Source of the DNA: Bradyrhizobium lupini
Lineage (GTDB): Bacteria; Pseudomonadota; Alphaproteobacteria; Rhizobiales; Xanthobacteraceae
Direction: 5' to 3'
Assembly (NCBI RefSeq): GCF_040939785.1
Contig: NZ_CP162553.1
Location: 1,860,001 to 1,924,000 of the forward strand
DNA: 64,000 nt
Position 1 is the stretch's first letter. Each line of letters begins with the position of its first letter. Of this stretch, positions 1-8,721 are shown piece after piece. The notes beneath the pieces were generated by a model that was given only the letters and a program-made list of their open reading frames with translations, ran no database searches and was not told where the DNA came from. Position numbers and translations under genes: made by a program.

Positions 1-1327
1 CCCACTGCTTGGAGCGCTCCTCGCAGATGCCGCGATAATAATACCAGACGCTGTTGGCCTTATCGTTGCCGGCCGGCAGCACGTCGACGCCTTGCGAATA
101 GGTCGCGCCGCATTCGCCGAACTTCTTGCGGCCGCGCTCGATGTTGCCGAGCGCCATGATGGCTTCGAGATCCTTGGGATCCTCAGTGGTGACGCCCTTG
201 AGGATCTTGATCGCCTCGTCGGTGCGGTCGGCGGAATCCAGATCGATGGCGAGCTGGATTTGGGCGTTGCGCTTGAGTGGAGAGGACGACGGCACCCGCT
301 CGTAGACCTTGATCGCCATCTGCGGCCGCTTCACCGATTCATAGAGATCGGCGAGCGAGAGCAGCGCCAGGGGATGGGTGGGCTGCAGGTAGAGCGAGAG
401 CTGGAGGTAGACCAGCGCCAGATCCTCGCCGCCGCGGCGGGTCAGTGTGGCGCCGATGCCGTAGAGTGCTTCTGCGGCGCCGGCTTGCGCGCTATCGACC
501 AGCGGCGGCATCTTCTTGCCGGCCTTGGTGTCGCGCAACCCTTCCACGATCAGCGGATGGCGGGCGAGCTTCTTGTCGAAAGCCTGGTAGACCGTGGTCG
601 CGGCGGCCGAGTCCTTGTTGCGAGATAGCCAGCGCGCATAGGCCTCGGTGACACGCAACATGGAATCGTCGAGCTTGTAGGCACGCTCGAACCGGGTGCC
701 AGCGTCTTTCTCCTTGCCGGCGAGTTCGAGGATCATGCCGGCATGGAGATCCTTGAACAGCGGATACCATTCAGGACCGGCCAGCTTGTCGATGGTGGCG
801 ACGCCGCCCTTGGCATCCCCCGCACCATAGGCGGCCCAGCCCGACAGCAGCGTGGCGACGAGATCGGTGATCGGACCGCGGATCGACTGGTTGATGTTGG
901 TCTGCGCGGTCGCGTACTTCTTGAACTTGAGATCGTGCACGCCAACGACGAGCCGTGCAACGCGGTTGGTCTTGTCGATGGTCAGGATGCGCTCGGCGAG
1001 CTTGACAGCCTCGTCGATGTCACCGTCGGCGACCGAGGAGATGAAGGCGCGGTCGAGCAGCTCGTTGTTCTTGGGGTCGGTGCGCAGGGCCGAGCGATAG
1101 AATGCAGCGGCGGAGGCCGCGTCGCGCTCGACGCTGGCGTGGCGGGCGGCGAGATAGCTGCCGGAGGTGGTCAGCGCCTTCAGATCGTTTCGGGTCGGAA
1201 ACTGCGCCGCCGTGTCGGACGGATGGTCCGGCGTCTGCGCCCGGACCGCGCCGGGGACCGTCGCCATCGCTGAGCCCATGAGGGCAATGGCGGCAACAGT
1301 CCAACGGTTGAAACGATTTGAAAGCAT
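1..1327 (-). CDS. TPR-repeat secreted protein (3' end beyond window)
   Basis: The reading frame is open from an ATG at 1327 to the window edge, so at least 442 residues are present and the C-terminus is missing. The N-terminus (MLSNRFNRWTVAAIALMGSA, then an Ala-Gln cleavage region) looks like a Sec signal peptide, so the protein is probably periplasmic or a secreted lipoprotein-like scaffold. The body is helical, with degenerate tetratricopeptide repeats such as AAFYRSALRTDPKNNELLDRA near residue 75 and further units around residues 190-240 and 290-420. TPR proteins act as scaffolds; no catalytic motif is visible. The upstream gap (1328-1656) would carry its promoter. Family assignment is good; the specific function is unknown. 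Confidence 0.8.
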   Translation of the reverse strand, partial: MLSNRFNRWTVAAIALMGSAMATVPGAVRAQTPDHPSDTAAQFPTRNDLKALTTSGSYLAARHASVERDAASAAAFYRSALRTDPKNNELLDRAFISSVADGDIDEAVKLAERILTIDKTNRVARLVVGVHDLKFKKYATAQTNINQSIRGPITDLVATLLSGWAAYGAGDAKGGVATIDKLAGPEWYPLFKDLHAGMILELAGKEKDAGTRFERAYKLDDSMLRVTEAYARWLSRNKDSAAATTVYQAFDKKLARHPLIVEGLRDTKAGKKMPPLVDSAQAGAAEALYGIGATLTRRGGEDLALVYLQLSLYLQPTHPLALLSLADLYESVKRPQMAIKVYERVPSSSPLKRNAQIQLAIDLDSADRTDEAIKILKGVTTEDPKDLEAIMALGNIERGRKKFGECGATYSQGVDVLPAGNDKANSVWYYYRGICEERSKQW

Positions 1328-1656
1328 CGGGGCTCGCCTTGAGTTGGTAGTGCCTGGGTTTGCAGAAGGCCGTATCGCAAGCGAACGCGGCCGGTGGCAT
1401 GGGACCCGGAACCGTCAGGCCGACAATGCCGCTTTTGGCGCTTCACCGCAAGGATCGGGCCGGGCGATCCCCTCCGCACGGCACAAATCGGCCAAGTGAC
1501 CCGTCAAGAGCGCCCCAAGACGCCGCCAGTATGGCCTTATCGTGACCACGGGGACCGCGGCCGGGTTCTCACGCGAACGTGCGTCACAGGGCGAAGATCA
1601 CGCAACTCTGGTCACATTGGCCTCGGTCACATGGATCGTGACTTGCTGACCCCAGC
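1328..1656. other. Intergenic gap upstream of the TPR gene
   Basis: No supported gene lies in these 329 bases. The only structure noted is a direct repeat GGTCACAT at 1610-1617 and 1625-1632 (15-bp spacing), followed by a CGTGAC. On the minus strand this reads ATGTGACC twice and could be a regulatory site for the TPR gene. That is inference only. Confidence 0.4.
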
Positions 1657-3318
1657 CTACATGGCCTCGTAGTTCGGACCGCCGCCGCCCTCCGGGGGAA
1701 CCCAGGTGATGTTGCCGTTGGGGTCCTTCACGTCGCAGGTTTTGCAGTGAACGCAGTTCTGGGCATTGATCTGGAAGCGCGGGCCCGAACCTTCCTCGAT
1801 CCACTCATAGACGCCGGCCGGGCAATAGCGATTCGAGGGACCGGCAAACACGTCGTGCTCGGAGGTCTTCTGGAGGTTCATGTCCGTGACCTTGAGATGG
1901 ACCGGCTGGTCCTCCTCATGATTGGTATTGGACAGGAACACCGACGAGAGCTTGTCGAAGGAAATCTTGCCGTCCGGCTTCGGGTAGGTTCTCGGCGCGT
2001 GGGTCTTGGCCGGATCGAGCGTCGCGCGATCGGGCTTCGCGTGCGACTGGGTGCCAAATAGCGAGCCGCCGAACAGCGTGTTGCACCACATGTCGAAGAT
2101 GCCGAGCCCGGCGCCGATGAAGGTGCCGAACTTCGACAACAACGGCTTGGCATTGCGGACAGGATAGAGGTCCTTACCGACGACGGAATCGCGCCAACCG
2201 TTCTCGTATTCGACCAGCTCATCATTGGCGCGGCCCGCAGCGAGAGCCACGTTAACATGTTCGGCCGCGAGCATGCCGGTGCCCATGGCATTGTGCACGC
2301 CCTTGATCCGGGGCACGTTGACGAAGCCGGCCGCGCAGCCGATTAGCGCACCGCCCGGGAAGCTCAGCCGCGGCACCGACTGGTACCCGCCTTCGGTGAT
2401 GGCGCGCGCGCCGTAAGCCAGCCGCTTGCCGCCTTCAAGCGTCGCGCGGACGGCCGGATGGTTCTTGACGCGCTGGAATTCGTCGAATGGCGACAAATAG
2501 GGGTCGTTGTAGTTGAGATGAACGACGAAACCGATCGACACCAGGTTCTCGTCATAATGGTAGAAGAACAGGCCGCCGCCGGTGTTGTTGTTCAAGGGCC
2601 AGCCAACCGCGTGCTGCACGAGGCCCTTCTGATGCTTGGCCGGATCGATCTGCCAGACTTCCTTGAGCCCGATGCCAAATTTCGGCGGCTCACTTTTGGT
2701 GTCGAGCGCGTATTTCGAGATCAGCTGCTTGGTCAGGCTGCCGCGCGCACCTTCGGCGAACAGCGTGTACTTGCCGAGCAATTCCATGCCACGGGTAAAG
2801 GAGTCCTTCGGCTTGCCGTCCCGGCCGATCCCCATGTCGCCGGTGGCGATGCCGCGCACCGCGCCATTGTCGTCATAGAGCACTTCGGCCGCGGCAAAAC
2901 CGGGATAGATCTCGACGCCTAGCGCTTCCGCTTTGCGCGCCAGCCAGCGGCAGACATTGCCGAGCGAGCCGATATAGCAGTGATGATTGTCCATCAGCGG
3001 CGGCATGATGAAGTTCGGCAGCTTGATCGCGCTGGTCTCGGTGAACCAGAAGAAGCGGTCGTCCTTGACCTGCGTCTTGAGCGGACAATCAGGATCCTCG
3101 CGCCAGTCCGGGATCAGCTTGTCGAGCCCGGCCGGATCGATCACGGCGCCGGAGAGAATATGCGCACCGACCTCGGAGCCCTTCTCCACCACCACGACAT
3201 TGAGATCGGCATTGATCTGCTTCAGCCGGATCGCCGCAGCCAGGCCCGAGGGACCGGCGCCGACGATGACGACGTCGAATTCCATGGATTCGCGCGGGGG
3301 AAGTTCTTCGGTGCTCAT
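1657..3318 (-). CDS. Electron transfer flavoprotein-ubiquinone oxidoreductase
   Basis: This 553-residue enzyme passes electrons from reduced ETF (fed by acyl-CoA and amino-acid dehydrogenases) to ubiquinone at the inner membrane. The N-terminal Rossmann motif VVIVGAGPSGLAAAIRL (about residues 16-32) binds FAD. The C-terminal ferredoxin-like segment holds the 4Fe-4S cysteines: CPAG near residue 497, then CVHCKTC near 523-529, followed by the family-typical tail with NGNITWVPPEGGGGPNYEAM. Length matches the ETF-QO family, and the ATG at 3318 gives a short normal N-terminus. A FixC-type protein is the nearest alternative, but the C-terminal cluster and length favour ETF-QO. No fixAB genes are adjacent. 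Confidence 0.95.
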   Translation of the reverse strand: MSTEELPPRESMEFDVVIVGAGPSGLAAAIRLKQINADLNVVVVEKGSEVGAHILSGAVIDPAGLDKLIPDWREDPDCPLKTQVKDDRFFWFTETSAIKLPNFIMPPLMDNHHCYIGSLGNVCRWLARKAEALGVEIYPGFAAAEVLYDDNGAVRGIATGDMGIGRDGKPKDSFTRGMELLGKYTLFAEGARGSLTKQLISKYALDTKSEPPKFGIGLKEVWQIDPAKHQKGLVQHAVGWPLNNNTGGGLFFYHYDENLVSIGFVVHLNYNDPYLSPFDEFQRVKNHPAVRATLEGGKRLAYGARAITEGGYQSVPRLSFPGGALIGCAAGFVNVPRIKGVHNAMGTGMLAAEHVNVALAAGRANDELVEYENGWRDSVVGKDLYPVRNAKPLLSKFGTFIGAGLGIFDMWCNTLFGGSLFGTQSHAKPDRATLDPAKTHAPRTYPKPDGKISFDKLSSVFLSNTNHEEDQPVHLKVTDMNLQKTSEHDVFAGPSNRYCPAGVYEWIEEGSGPRFQINAQNCVHCKTCDVKDPNGNITWVPPEGGGGPNYEAM

Positions 3319-3453
3319 CTGATCTCAGCCCTTGAGACGGTCCTTGGTCGATTGCGCCCTCTTGTTTCCGATTTTTCCGGGTAGGACAACCTCGGAAATG
3401 CGTTTCGCCGGGGTGCAAGGCGCCCCAAACTGGACTAATAGTCAGACTTTCCG

Positions 3454-4262
3454 ATGATCCCAGAACCCGCACCCACGGTCCGAGAGCTGCTCGCCTTCTA
3501 TCTGGAGGCCGGAGTCGATTGCACGCTCGCGGAGGAACCGATCGACCGCCTGGCGGAATTGGATGTTCCACCTCCGGCCCCGCGCGCGCCACCTCCAGTC
3601 GAGGCCCCACGGCCGGTCGCCGCGCCCGCGGTGATGCGCGGCGAGGCGGCACCTGCGCCCGACATCGCGATCGCCTCGGCGCGCGAGGCCGCACGCACCG
3701 CGCCAAGCTTGGAGGCGCTGCGCGAGCTGATGCAGAGCTTTGACGGCTGCGCGCTGAAGCACACGGCGACACGTTTGGTTTTCGCCGACGGCAATCCGCA
3801 GGCACGCATCATGTTCGTCGGCGAGGCACCGGGCCGCGACGAGGACATCGAGGGGCTGCCCTTCGTCGGGCGCAGCGGCAAGCTGCTCGATTTGATGATA
3901 GGAGCCATAGGCCTCAACCGCACCACGGCCTACATCGCCAACGTGATTCCTGGCGGCCGCCCGGCAACCGCACGCCGACGCCGCAGGAGACGCAAATCTG
4001 CCTGCCGTTCATCCAGCGCCAGATCGAGCTGGTGAATCCGGAGGTGCTGGTGACACTCGGCAATCCCTCGACGCAGACGCTGCTGTCGACCCGCGAAGGC
4101 ATCATGCGTACCCGCGGCCGCTGGTTCGACTACGAGACGGGCGGGCGCACCATTCGCGCGCTGCCGACCTTCCATCCCGCCTATCTGTTGCGCTCGCCGT
4201 CGTACAAGCGGCTGGCCTGGCAGGATCTGCGCGCGATCGCGAAGGTGCTGGCGGAGGCGTGA
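3454..4262 (+). CDS. Type-4 uracil-DNA glycosylase, frameshifted
   Basis: This base-excision repair enzyme removes uracil from DNA. The first frame (3454 on) has a Pro/Ala-rich N-terminal extension and then the family core: CALKHTATRLVFADGNPQARIMFVGEAPGRDEDIEGLPFVG. The second frame carries NPEVLVTLGNPSTQTLL and the catalytic-region motif TFHPAYLLRSP. The break is at about 3949-3951, where ATTCCTGG should read ATTCCCTGG; restoring one C gives NVIPWRPPGNRTPTPQETQ, the expected conserved loop, and a single 269-residue protein. As written, translation runs on to a stop at 4035. I read this as a lost base in a C run rather than a true pseudogene, but the window alone cannot exclude decay. Confidence 0.88.
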
Positions 4263-4273
4263 GGGGCGGCTGT

Positions 4274-4308
4274 GGATTGCTTCGTCGCAAGGGCTCCTCG
4301 CAATGACC
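4274..4308. repeat. Short palindromic intergenic repeat
   Basis: GATTGCTTCGTCGC...CTCCTCGCAATGACC lies between the convergent ends of the glycosylase and the GT39-like gene. The outer arms GATTGC and GCAATG are nearly complementary. The wording matches a dispersed element I associate with Bradyrhizobium and Rhodopseudomonas intergenic regions. Only one copy is in this window, so the family assignment rests on recall. Confidence 0.4.
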
Positions 4309-4325
4309 ACCGAAAGAGCGAGCAA

Positions 4326-5834
4326 CTAAGTCCCCTTCGGCCGCACGATGGCCCAGCCGATGCGCAGGAGTTGCTGGCGTCCGGTCACCAGCCATTCGAA
4401 GGCGCGCGGGACTTCCGGCACGATGCCGGGAAAGCGCGCGAGGATGTCCGGCGGCGGCGTGCCGGCGGTATCGGAAGCGCGCCAGACCACGACGCCGCCG
4501 GTCTCGCTGAATTTGGCCTGATTGATCCAGGGTGTACGCGCGGGCTCGGCATCGATGAAGAGATGCGGCCGGCCGGAATGCAGCGTGATCAAGCTCGCAA
4601 GCTGGGTCTCGCCGGCGACCGCGCGCAGGCGATGATTGGTGCGGCGGGCAAAGCTCTCGTCGAAGAAGTCCGAAATCGCGCGGGCCGGCATCGAGGTCGC
4701 GATCTCGTTGGCACCGGTCCACGGCAGCAGCAGGACGGCGAGCACGACGCCGATTGCGGGCGCCACGACGGCAGCCGCCCAGACCATCCGCAGCATCCTC
4801 GCGCGGCGCATCGCGATGAGATCGCCGGCCCCCACGACCACGGCAAGCCCCGACAACACCAGCACGACGCCGGCGCCGCCGACGACGGCGTCGAGGCCCA
4901 GCAGGCCGGAGATCAGCACCGCGCCGAGCGCCGGCGCCAGCGCGAAGAAATAGACGAAATTACGTGCGAGCGGCTCGACCGGCGGGCGGTAGATGATCGG
5001 CGCCTCCTCGCTCTTGGGCACGAACAGGCCGGTGTTGAGGACGGTCAGCGCCGGGATCGCCGCCGCACCGAGCAGGAGCCCCCCGAGCAGCCAGGCCGCG
5101 TGCAGCGCACGGGCATTGAGCTGGGCGACCTCAGGCAGGGCCGGCAGGACGAGCGCCTCGGCGCGCGTCAGCCAGACGGCATAGGGCAATGCCAGCACGG
5201 CGACGACCACCAGCGCAAACAGCGGGTCGAAGGCACGCAACGTGCGGCGGCCGTCCGCGGTTGCGAGCGCGAAGACGACGATCAGCAGCAGCAGGAAGAT
5301 CGCAGCCGGCGTCGTCAACAGCAAGAGGCCGGCCTCGATCGACCAGGCAAACCAGGCGTTGCCGCGGCGCTGTCCGATGATCTGCCAGGAATGCAGCAGC
5401 AGCAGCGCCCAGAGCGGTCGCGCCAGCACCAGAGGGCCGAAGTCGAGTGTGGGCGAGGAGAAGGCCAGCAGCGTCATGGTCAGCAGCACGGCCAGCACTG
5501 CCTGCTGGGGGCCGACCACCGCGCGGGACAGATGATAGAGCGTGATCAACGTCGCGATCCCGCAGAGCTCGGCCAGCACGTAGACACCGAACAGGTGGCC
5601 GCCGGCAGCGCGATAGGCGATGTCGGCGAGCCAGACCGGCAAGGGCGGCCCGAGATCGGTGCCGACCTGGTATTCGCGGCCGAAGGCCAGCAGGGTCGCG
5701 AGACTGCCGGGCGGGCTGCGATAAAACACCAGCGCCACGAACAGCCACATCGCGGCCTGGAGCAGCACGGCGATCCAGACGATCAGCCGCGGCCGCGCGC
5801 GAATGAGCTCGATGACCAGGGAGGTAAACCGCAT
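4326..5834 (-). CDS. GT39-like polytopic membrane glycosyltransferase
   Basis: This roughly 502-residue protein has about 10-12 hydrophobic segments. The arrangement resembles ArnT/PMT-type lipid-linked sugar transferases: an early membrane helix (LIVWIAVLLQAAMWLFVALVF), then a luminal loop with GREYQVGTDLGPPLPVWLADIA carrying an Asp, a series of membrane helices, and a C-terminal soluble part. I chose the ATG at 5834; a TTG eight codons upstream is possible. Such enzymes typically move sugars from polyprenyl phosphates to lipid A, protein or cell-wall acceptors. The substrate cannot be inferred. No partner glycan genes are adjacent. Confidence 0.72.
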   Translation of the reverse strand: MRFTSLVIELIRARPRLIVWIAVLLQAAMWLFVALVFYRSPPGSLATLLAFGREYQVGTDLGPPLPVWLADIAYRAAGGHLFGVYVLAELCGIATLITLYHLSRAVVGPQQAVLAVLLTMTLLAFSSPTLDFGPLVLARPLWALLLLHSWQIIGQRRGNAWFAWSIEAGLLLLTTPAAIFLLLLIVVFALATADGRRTLRAFDPLFALVVVAVLALPYAVWLTRAEALVLPALPEVAQLNARALHAAWLLGGLLLGAAAIPALTVLNTGLFVPKSEEAPIIYRPPVEPLARNFVYFFALAPALGAVLISGLLGLDAVVGGAGVVLVLSGLAVVVGAGDLIAMRRARMLRMVWAAAVVAPAIGVVLAVLLLPWTGANEIATSMPARAISDFFDESFARRTNHRLRAVAGETQLASLITLHSGRPHLFIDAEPARTPWINQAKFSETGGVVVWRASDTAGTPPPDILARFPGIVPEVPRAFEWLVTGRQQLLRIGWAIVRPKGT

Positions 5835-5932
5835 GCAACGTCCGAAAGATGCAGCCAACCCGTGAAGCCGGCCCTATTCGCTCACGACTGTTTTGATAAA
5901 GGGCGTGACGCGTCGTGGCAACTGAGTCTCGT

Positions 5933-6790
5933 CTAGAGATTTGCCGACGCGTCGACTTCCAGGCTCGCGTCCACCTGCAGCTCGATCTCGGTCACCGCAA
6001 ACAGATCCTGCGCCGGCTCGACCGTCCAGGGCATGTGCTTGGCGCGTGCGGCGGCGACGGGGGCGAAGAAGCTGCGGTGGTGGACGGTGGGACCGAGGCG
6101 GTTGAGCGCGTCGAGGTGCTCGGGCACGGCGTAGCCCTTATGCTGCTCGAAACCGTAGCCGGGACAGTCCTGCGCCAACGCGCACATCAGGCGGTCCCGC
6201 GTTACCTTGGCGATGATCGAGGCCGCTGCGATCGACAGGACGATGCCGTCGCCGCCGATCACGGCCTCGCAATCGCATTCCGTGTCGAGCCGGTCGCGGC
6301 CGTCGACGAAGACGTGCCGCGGCTGCTGGGGCAGCGCCACCACGGCGCGCTTCAGCGCCCACAGCGAGGCGCGCAGGATGTTGTCGCGGTCGATGCGGGA
6401 GCGCGAGGCGACGGCCACCGAGACCTGGGCGGTCGCGCAGATCTTGCCGAACAGCCTTTCGCGCTCCTCGGCCGTCAGGCGCTTGGAATCGTCGATGCCG
6501 CGCGGGATGCGGTCGGGATCGAGAATCACCGCCGCCGCCACCACCGGACCGGCCAGTGGCCCGCGGCCCGCCTCATCGCAGCCCGCTACCGGCCAAACGC
6601 CGCGCTTGATCAGCGCGCGCTCACGGCGGAAGCTTGGGGCAACGATGATGGCGCTCTTTGTGCCGGCCAGCGCCTTGGCGATTTTTTTGGGCGCAGCTTT
6701 CTTGTTCTCAGGCGCAGCCTTCTCGCTCTTAGGCGCAGCCTTTTTGGGCGCGCCTTTGGCCGGCTTCTTTGCGGATTGATCCCGAATCAT
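5933..6790 (-). CDS. rnhB: Ribonuclease HII
   Basis: It cleaves RNA in RNA-DNA hybrids and at single ribonucleotides in DNA. The catalytic acidic motif [18 protein letters not shown] and the following [15 protein letters not shown] are clear, as is the later [17 protein letters not shown] and [15 protein letters not shown]. The roughly 45-residue N-terminal extension is Lys/Ala/Pro-rich (several KKAAPK-like units) and low in complexity, as seen in other rhizobial RnhB proteins; it may be a disordered nucleic-acid tether. I chose the ATG at 6790 over one 12 codons upstream because it gives the more usual start of the basic tail. Confidence 0.95.
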   Translation of the reverse strand: MIRDQSAKKPAKGAPKKAAPKSEKAAPENKKAAPKKIAKALAGTKSAIIVAPSFRRERALIKRGVWPVAGCDEAGRGPLAGPVVAAAVILDPDRIPRGIDDSKRLTAEERERLFGKICATAQVSVAVASRSRIDRDNILRASLWALKRAVVALPQQPRHVFVDGRDRLDTECDCEAVIGGDGIVLSIAAASIIAKVTRDRLMCALAQDCPGYGFEQHKGYAVPEHLDALNRLGPTVHHRSFFAPVAAARAKHMPWTVEPAQDLFAVTEIELQVDASLEVDASANL

Positions 6791-6867
6791 GGCCGGGATC
6801 GTGCGCAAGCGGCATGGCCTGCGCAATCGGGAACCTCGAACAATTCCCGTTATTCAAGCCAGCCGCC

Positions 6868-7323
6868 CTATTCCGCCAGATGCACCCGCCGGTCCTCGCC
6901 GACGTCGATGCCGGGCGCGACCACGACCTCCCAGGGATGGCCGTCAGGATCGGCGAAATAGCCGGAATAGCCGCCGTAGTCGGTCTCATGTGCTGCCTTC
7001 AGCAACGCGGCTCCCTTGCTGACGGCGAAGACCAGCACCGCATCCACCTCCTCACGCGCGCGGCAATTCCAGGCGAGCGTCATGCCGCGGAACGTCGATG
7101 GCCTCGGATGATCAGGCAATTTGGCGTCGACCGCGAGTTGATCCCAGGGAAACAACGCGAGCACCGGACCGCCGGTGTCATAGAACGCAACGGTCTCGCC
7201 GGTTACCTTGAGCCGGCGCGAGAAACCGAGCGCGTCGTAAAAGGCAATGCTGGCGCGGATGTCGTTCACGCCCAGCGTGATGACGGTCAGCCGCGGGATA
7301 GGAGCTGGCGGTTCCTTACTCAT
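6868..7323 (-). CDS. VOC-family (glyoxalase/bleomycin resistance-like) protein
   Basis: This 151-residue single-domain protein has the paired beta-alpha-beta-beta-beta pattern of the vicinal oxygen chelate fold. It opens with PRLTVITLGVNDIRASIAFYDALGF and ends with GGYSGYFADPDGHPWEVVVAP, the usual last strand with a metal-binding Glu. The set of metal ligands is incomplete by eye, so the substrate is not predictable. It lies 23 bp downstream of the radical SAM gene on the same strand and is probably co-transcribed with it. Confidence 0.85.
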   Translation of the reverse strand: MSKEPPAPIPRLTVITLGVNDIRASIAFYDALGFSRRLKVTGETVAFYDTGGPVLALFPWDQLAVDAKLPDHPRPSTFRGMTLAWNCRAREEVDAVLVFAVSKGAALLKAAHETDYGGYSGYFADPDGHPWEVVVAPGIDVGEDRRVHLAE

Positions 7324-7346
7324 AGACGCCTCTCTCACTTCGTCCC

Positions 7347-8510
7347 TCAGAACAGGCTGAGCTGATCGCCGTTCCGCTTCGGCTTGGCAAAATGATCCGT
7401 CGTCAGCTTGGCGCGCCGTTTGTTCAGCCCGAGCCTGTCGCAAGCGATCTCGAAGCGGCGGCCGATGGTCCAGGCCATCGGGCCGGTGCCCTTCATGCGC
7501 TCGCCCCATTTCGCATCGTAGTCACGGCCGCCGCGCATGTCGCGGATCAGCGTGAAGACGTGGCGATACCGGTCCGGATAGTTCGCCATCAGCCATTCCC
7601 GAAAGAGATCGCGCACCTCGAGCGGCAACCGCAGCAACACGTAGGAGGCCTCCTTGACGCCGGCATGGGCGGCGGCATCCAGGATGCGCTCGATCTCGGA
7701 ATCGTTCAGCGCGGGGATCACGGGCGCGACCATGACGGTGGTCGGAATGCCAGCCTCGGAAAGCTGCTTCAGTGCCTCCAGCCGCTTCGGCGGCGTGGAC
7801 GCCCGCGGCTCCATGGTGCGCGCTAGTTTCGGATCGAGCGAGGTCACGGAGATCCCGACCTTGGCGAGGTTGCGTTTGGCCATTCGCGCGAGAATGTCGA
7901 TGTCGCGCACGACCAGCGCCGACTTGGTGACGATCCCGACGGGATGGCCGGCGCGCTCCAGCACCTCCAGAATGCCGCGCATGATTTTGCGCTCGCGCTC
8001 GATCGGCTGATAGGGATCGGTGTTGGTGCCGATCGCGATCATCCGCGGCTCGTAGCCCGGCGCCGCAAGCTCCTTCTCGAGCAACGCCGGCGCCTCGGGC
8101 TTCACGAACAGCTTCGACTCAAAGTCGAGCCCCGGCGACAGGCCAAGATAGGCATGCGTCGGCCGCGCGAAGCAATAGACGCAGCCGTGCTCGCAACCGC
8201 GGTAGGGATTGATCGAACGATCGAAGCCGATGTCGGGAGATTCGTTGCGGGTGATCACCTTGCGCGAGGTGTCGATCCCGACCGTGGTCTTGAACGGGGG
8301 CAGTTCTTCAAGGCTCTGCCAGCCATCGTCGAATGCGACGCGCGCCTCGGCCTCAAACCGGCCGCTGGCGTTGGACTGCGCGCCCCGGCCTCGCCTGCGC
8401 TGGCGGTCGATGGCGACCGCCAGCTCAGGGAAGTCAGAAGGCGCACCCGCCGGCTCGGAGGGCGCCGTGACCGGCGGGTGCTTGAGAGCATGAGAGGATG
8501 CTGGACTCAT
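7347..8510 (-). CDS. PA0069-family radical SAM protein
   Basis: This protein has about 387 residues. The radical SAM cluster motif is CEHGCVYC within NPYRGCEHGCVYCFARPTHAYLGLSPGLDFESK, a signature of the PA0069 / SPL-like group. Downstream are the TIM-barrel strand motifs AIGTNTDPYQPIERERKIMRG and GIVTKSALVVRDIDIL. The reaction of this family is not established; a 5'-deoxyadenosyl radical reaction on an unknown substrate is all that can be said. The ATG at 8510 was chosen over one seven codons earlier. The VOC gene follows closely in the same direction. Confidence 0.88.
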   Translation of the reverse strand: MSPASSHALKHPPVTAPSEPAGAPSDFPELAVAIDRQRRRGRGAQSNASGRFEAEARVAFDDGWQSLEELPPFKTTVGIDTSRKVITRNESPDIGFDRSINPYRGCEHGCVYCFARPTHAYLGLSPGLDFESKLFVKPEAPALLEKELAAPGYEPRMIAIGTNTDPYQPIERERKIMRGILEVLERAGHPVGIVTKSALVVRDIDILARMAKRNLAKVGISVTSLDPKLARTMEPRASTPPKRLEALKQLSEAGIPTTVMVAPVIPALNDSEIERILDAAAHAGVKEASYVLLRLPLEVRDLFREWLMANYPDRYRHVFTLIRDMRGGRDYDAKWGERMKGTGPMAWTIGRRFEIACDRLGLNKRRAKLTTDHFAKPKRNGDQLSLF

Positions 8511-8545
8511 GAAGCCAAGATAGCATGTCAAAGGAACAAATCAAG

Positions 8546-8600
8546 AACACAAACAAAAAACGTGAAAACAACCCCATGCACAGTCGAGCTGCCCAAATTT
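8546..8600. repeat. Dispersed repeat, copy 1 (AACCCCATGCACAGT type)
   Basis: The core CAAACAAAAAACGTG then AAAACAACCCCATGCACAGT recurs almost unchanged at 46991-47031 (CAAACAAAAACGTCG, AAAACAACCCCATGCACAGT). Both copies are intergenic and AT-rich relative to their surroundings. This one lies between the divergent radical SAM and phosphoketolase genes, so it overlaps their promoter space. Confidence 0.75.
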
Positions 8601-8721
8601 CGGGCGGGGGTTTTTGACTTCACGCAACACCAGCGTGACCACGATTCCGTTTGATCACGGGAGGGATCGATCGTCGCGGAACATGGTTGATGACGATCGT
8701 TGGGTGAAGGTCGGCAAGAAC

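Noticed and set aside
3454..4035. Short uracil-DNA glycosylase as a complete gene
   Set aside because: The C-terminal half continues in another frame with the required active-site motif, so the shorter frame is the product of a single missing base.
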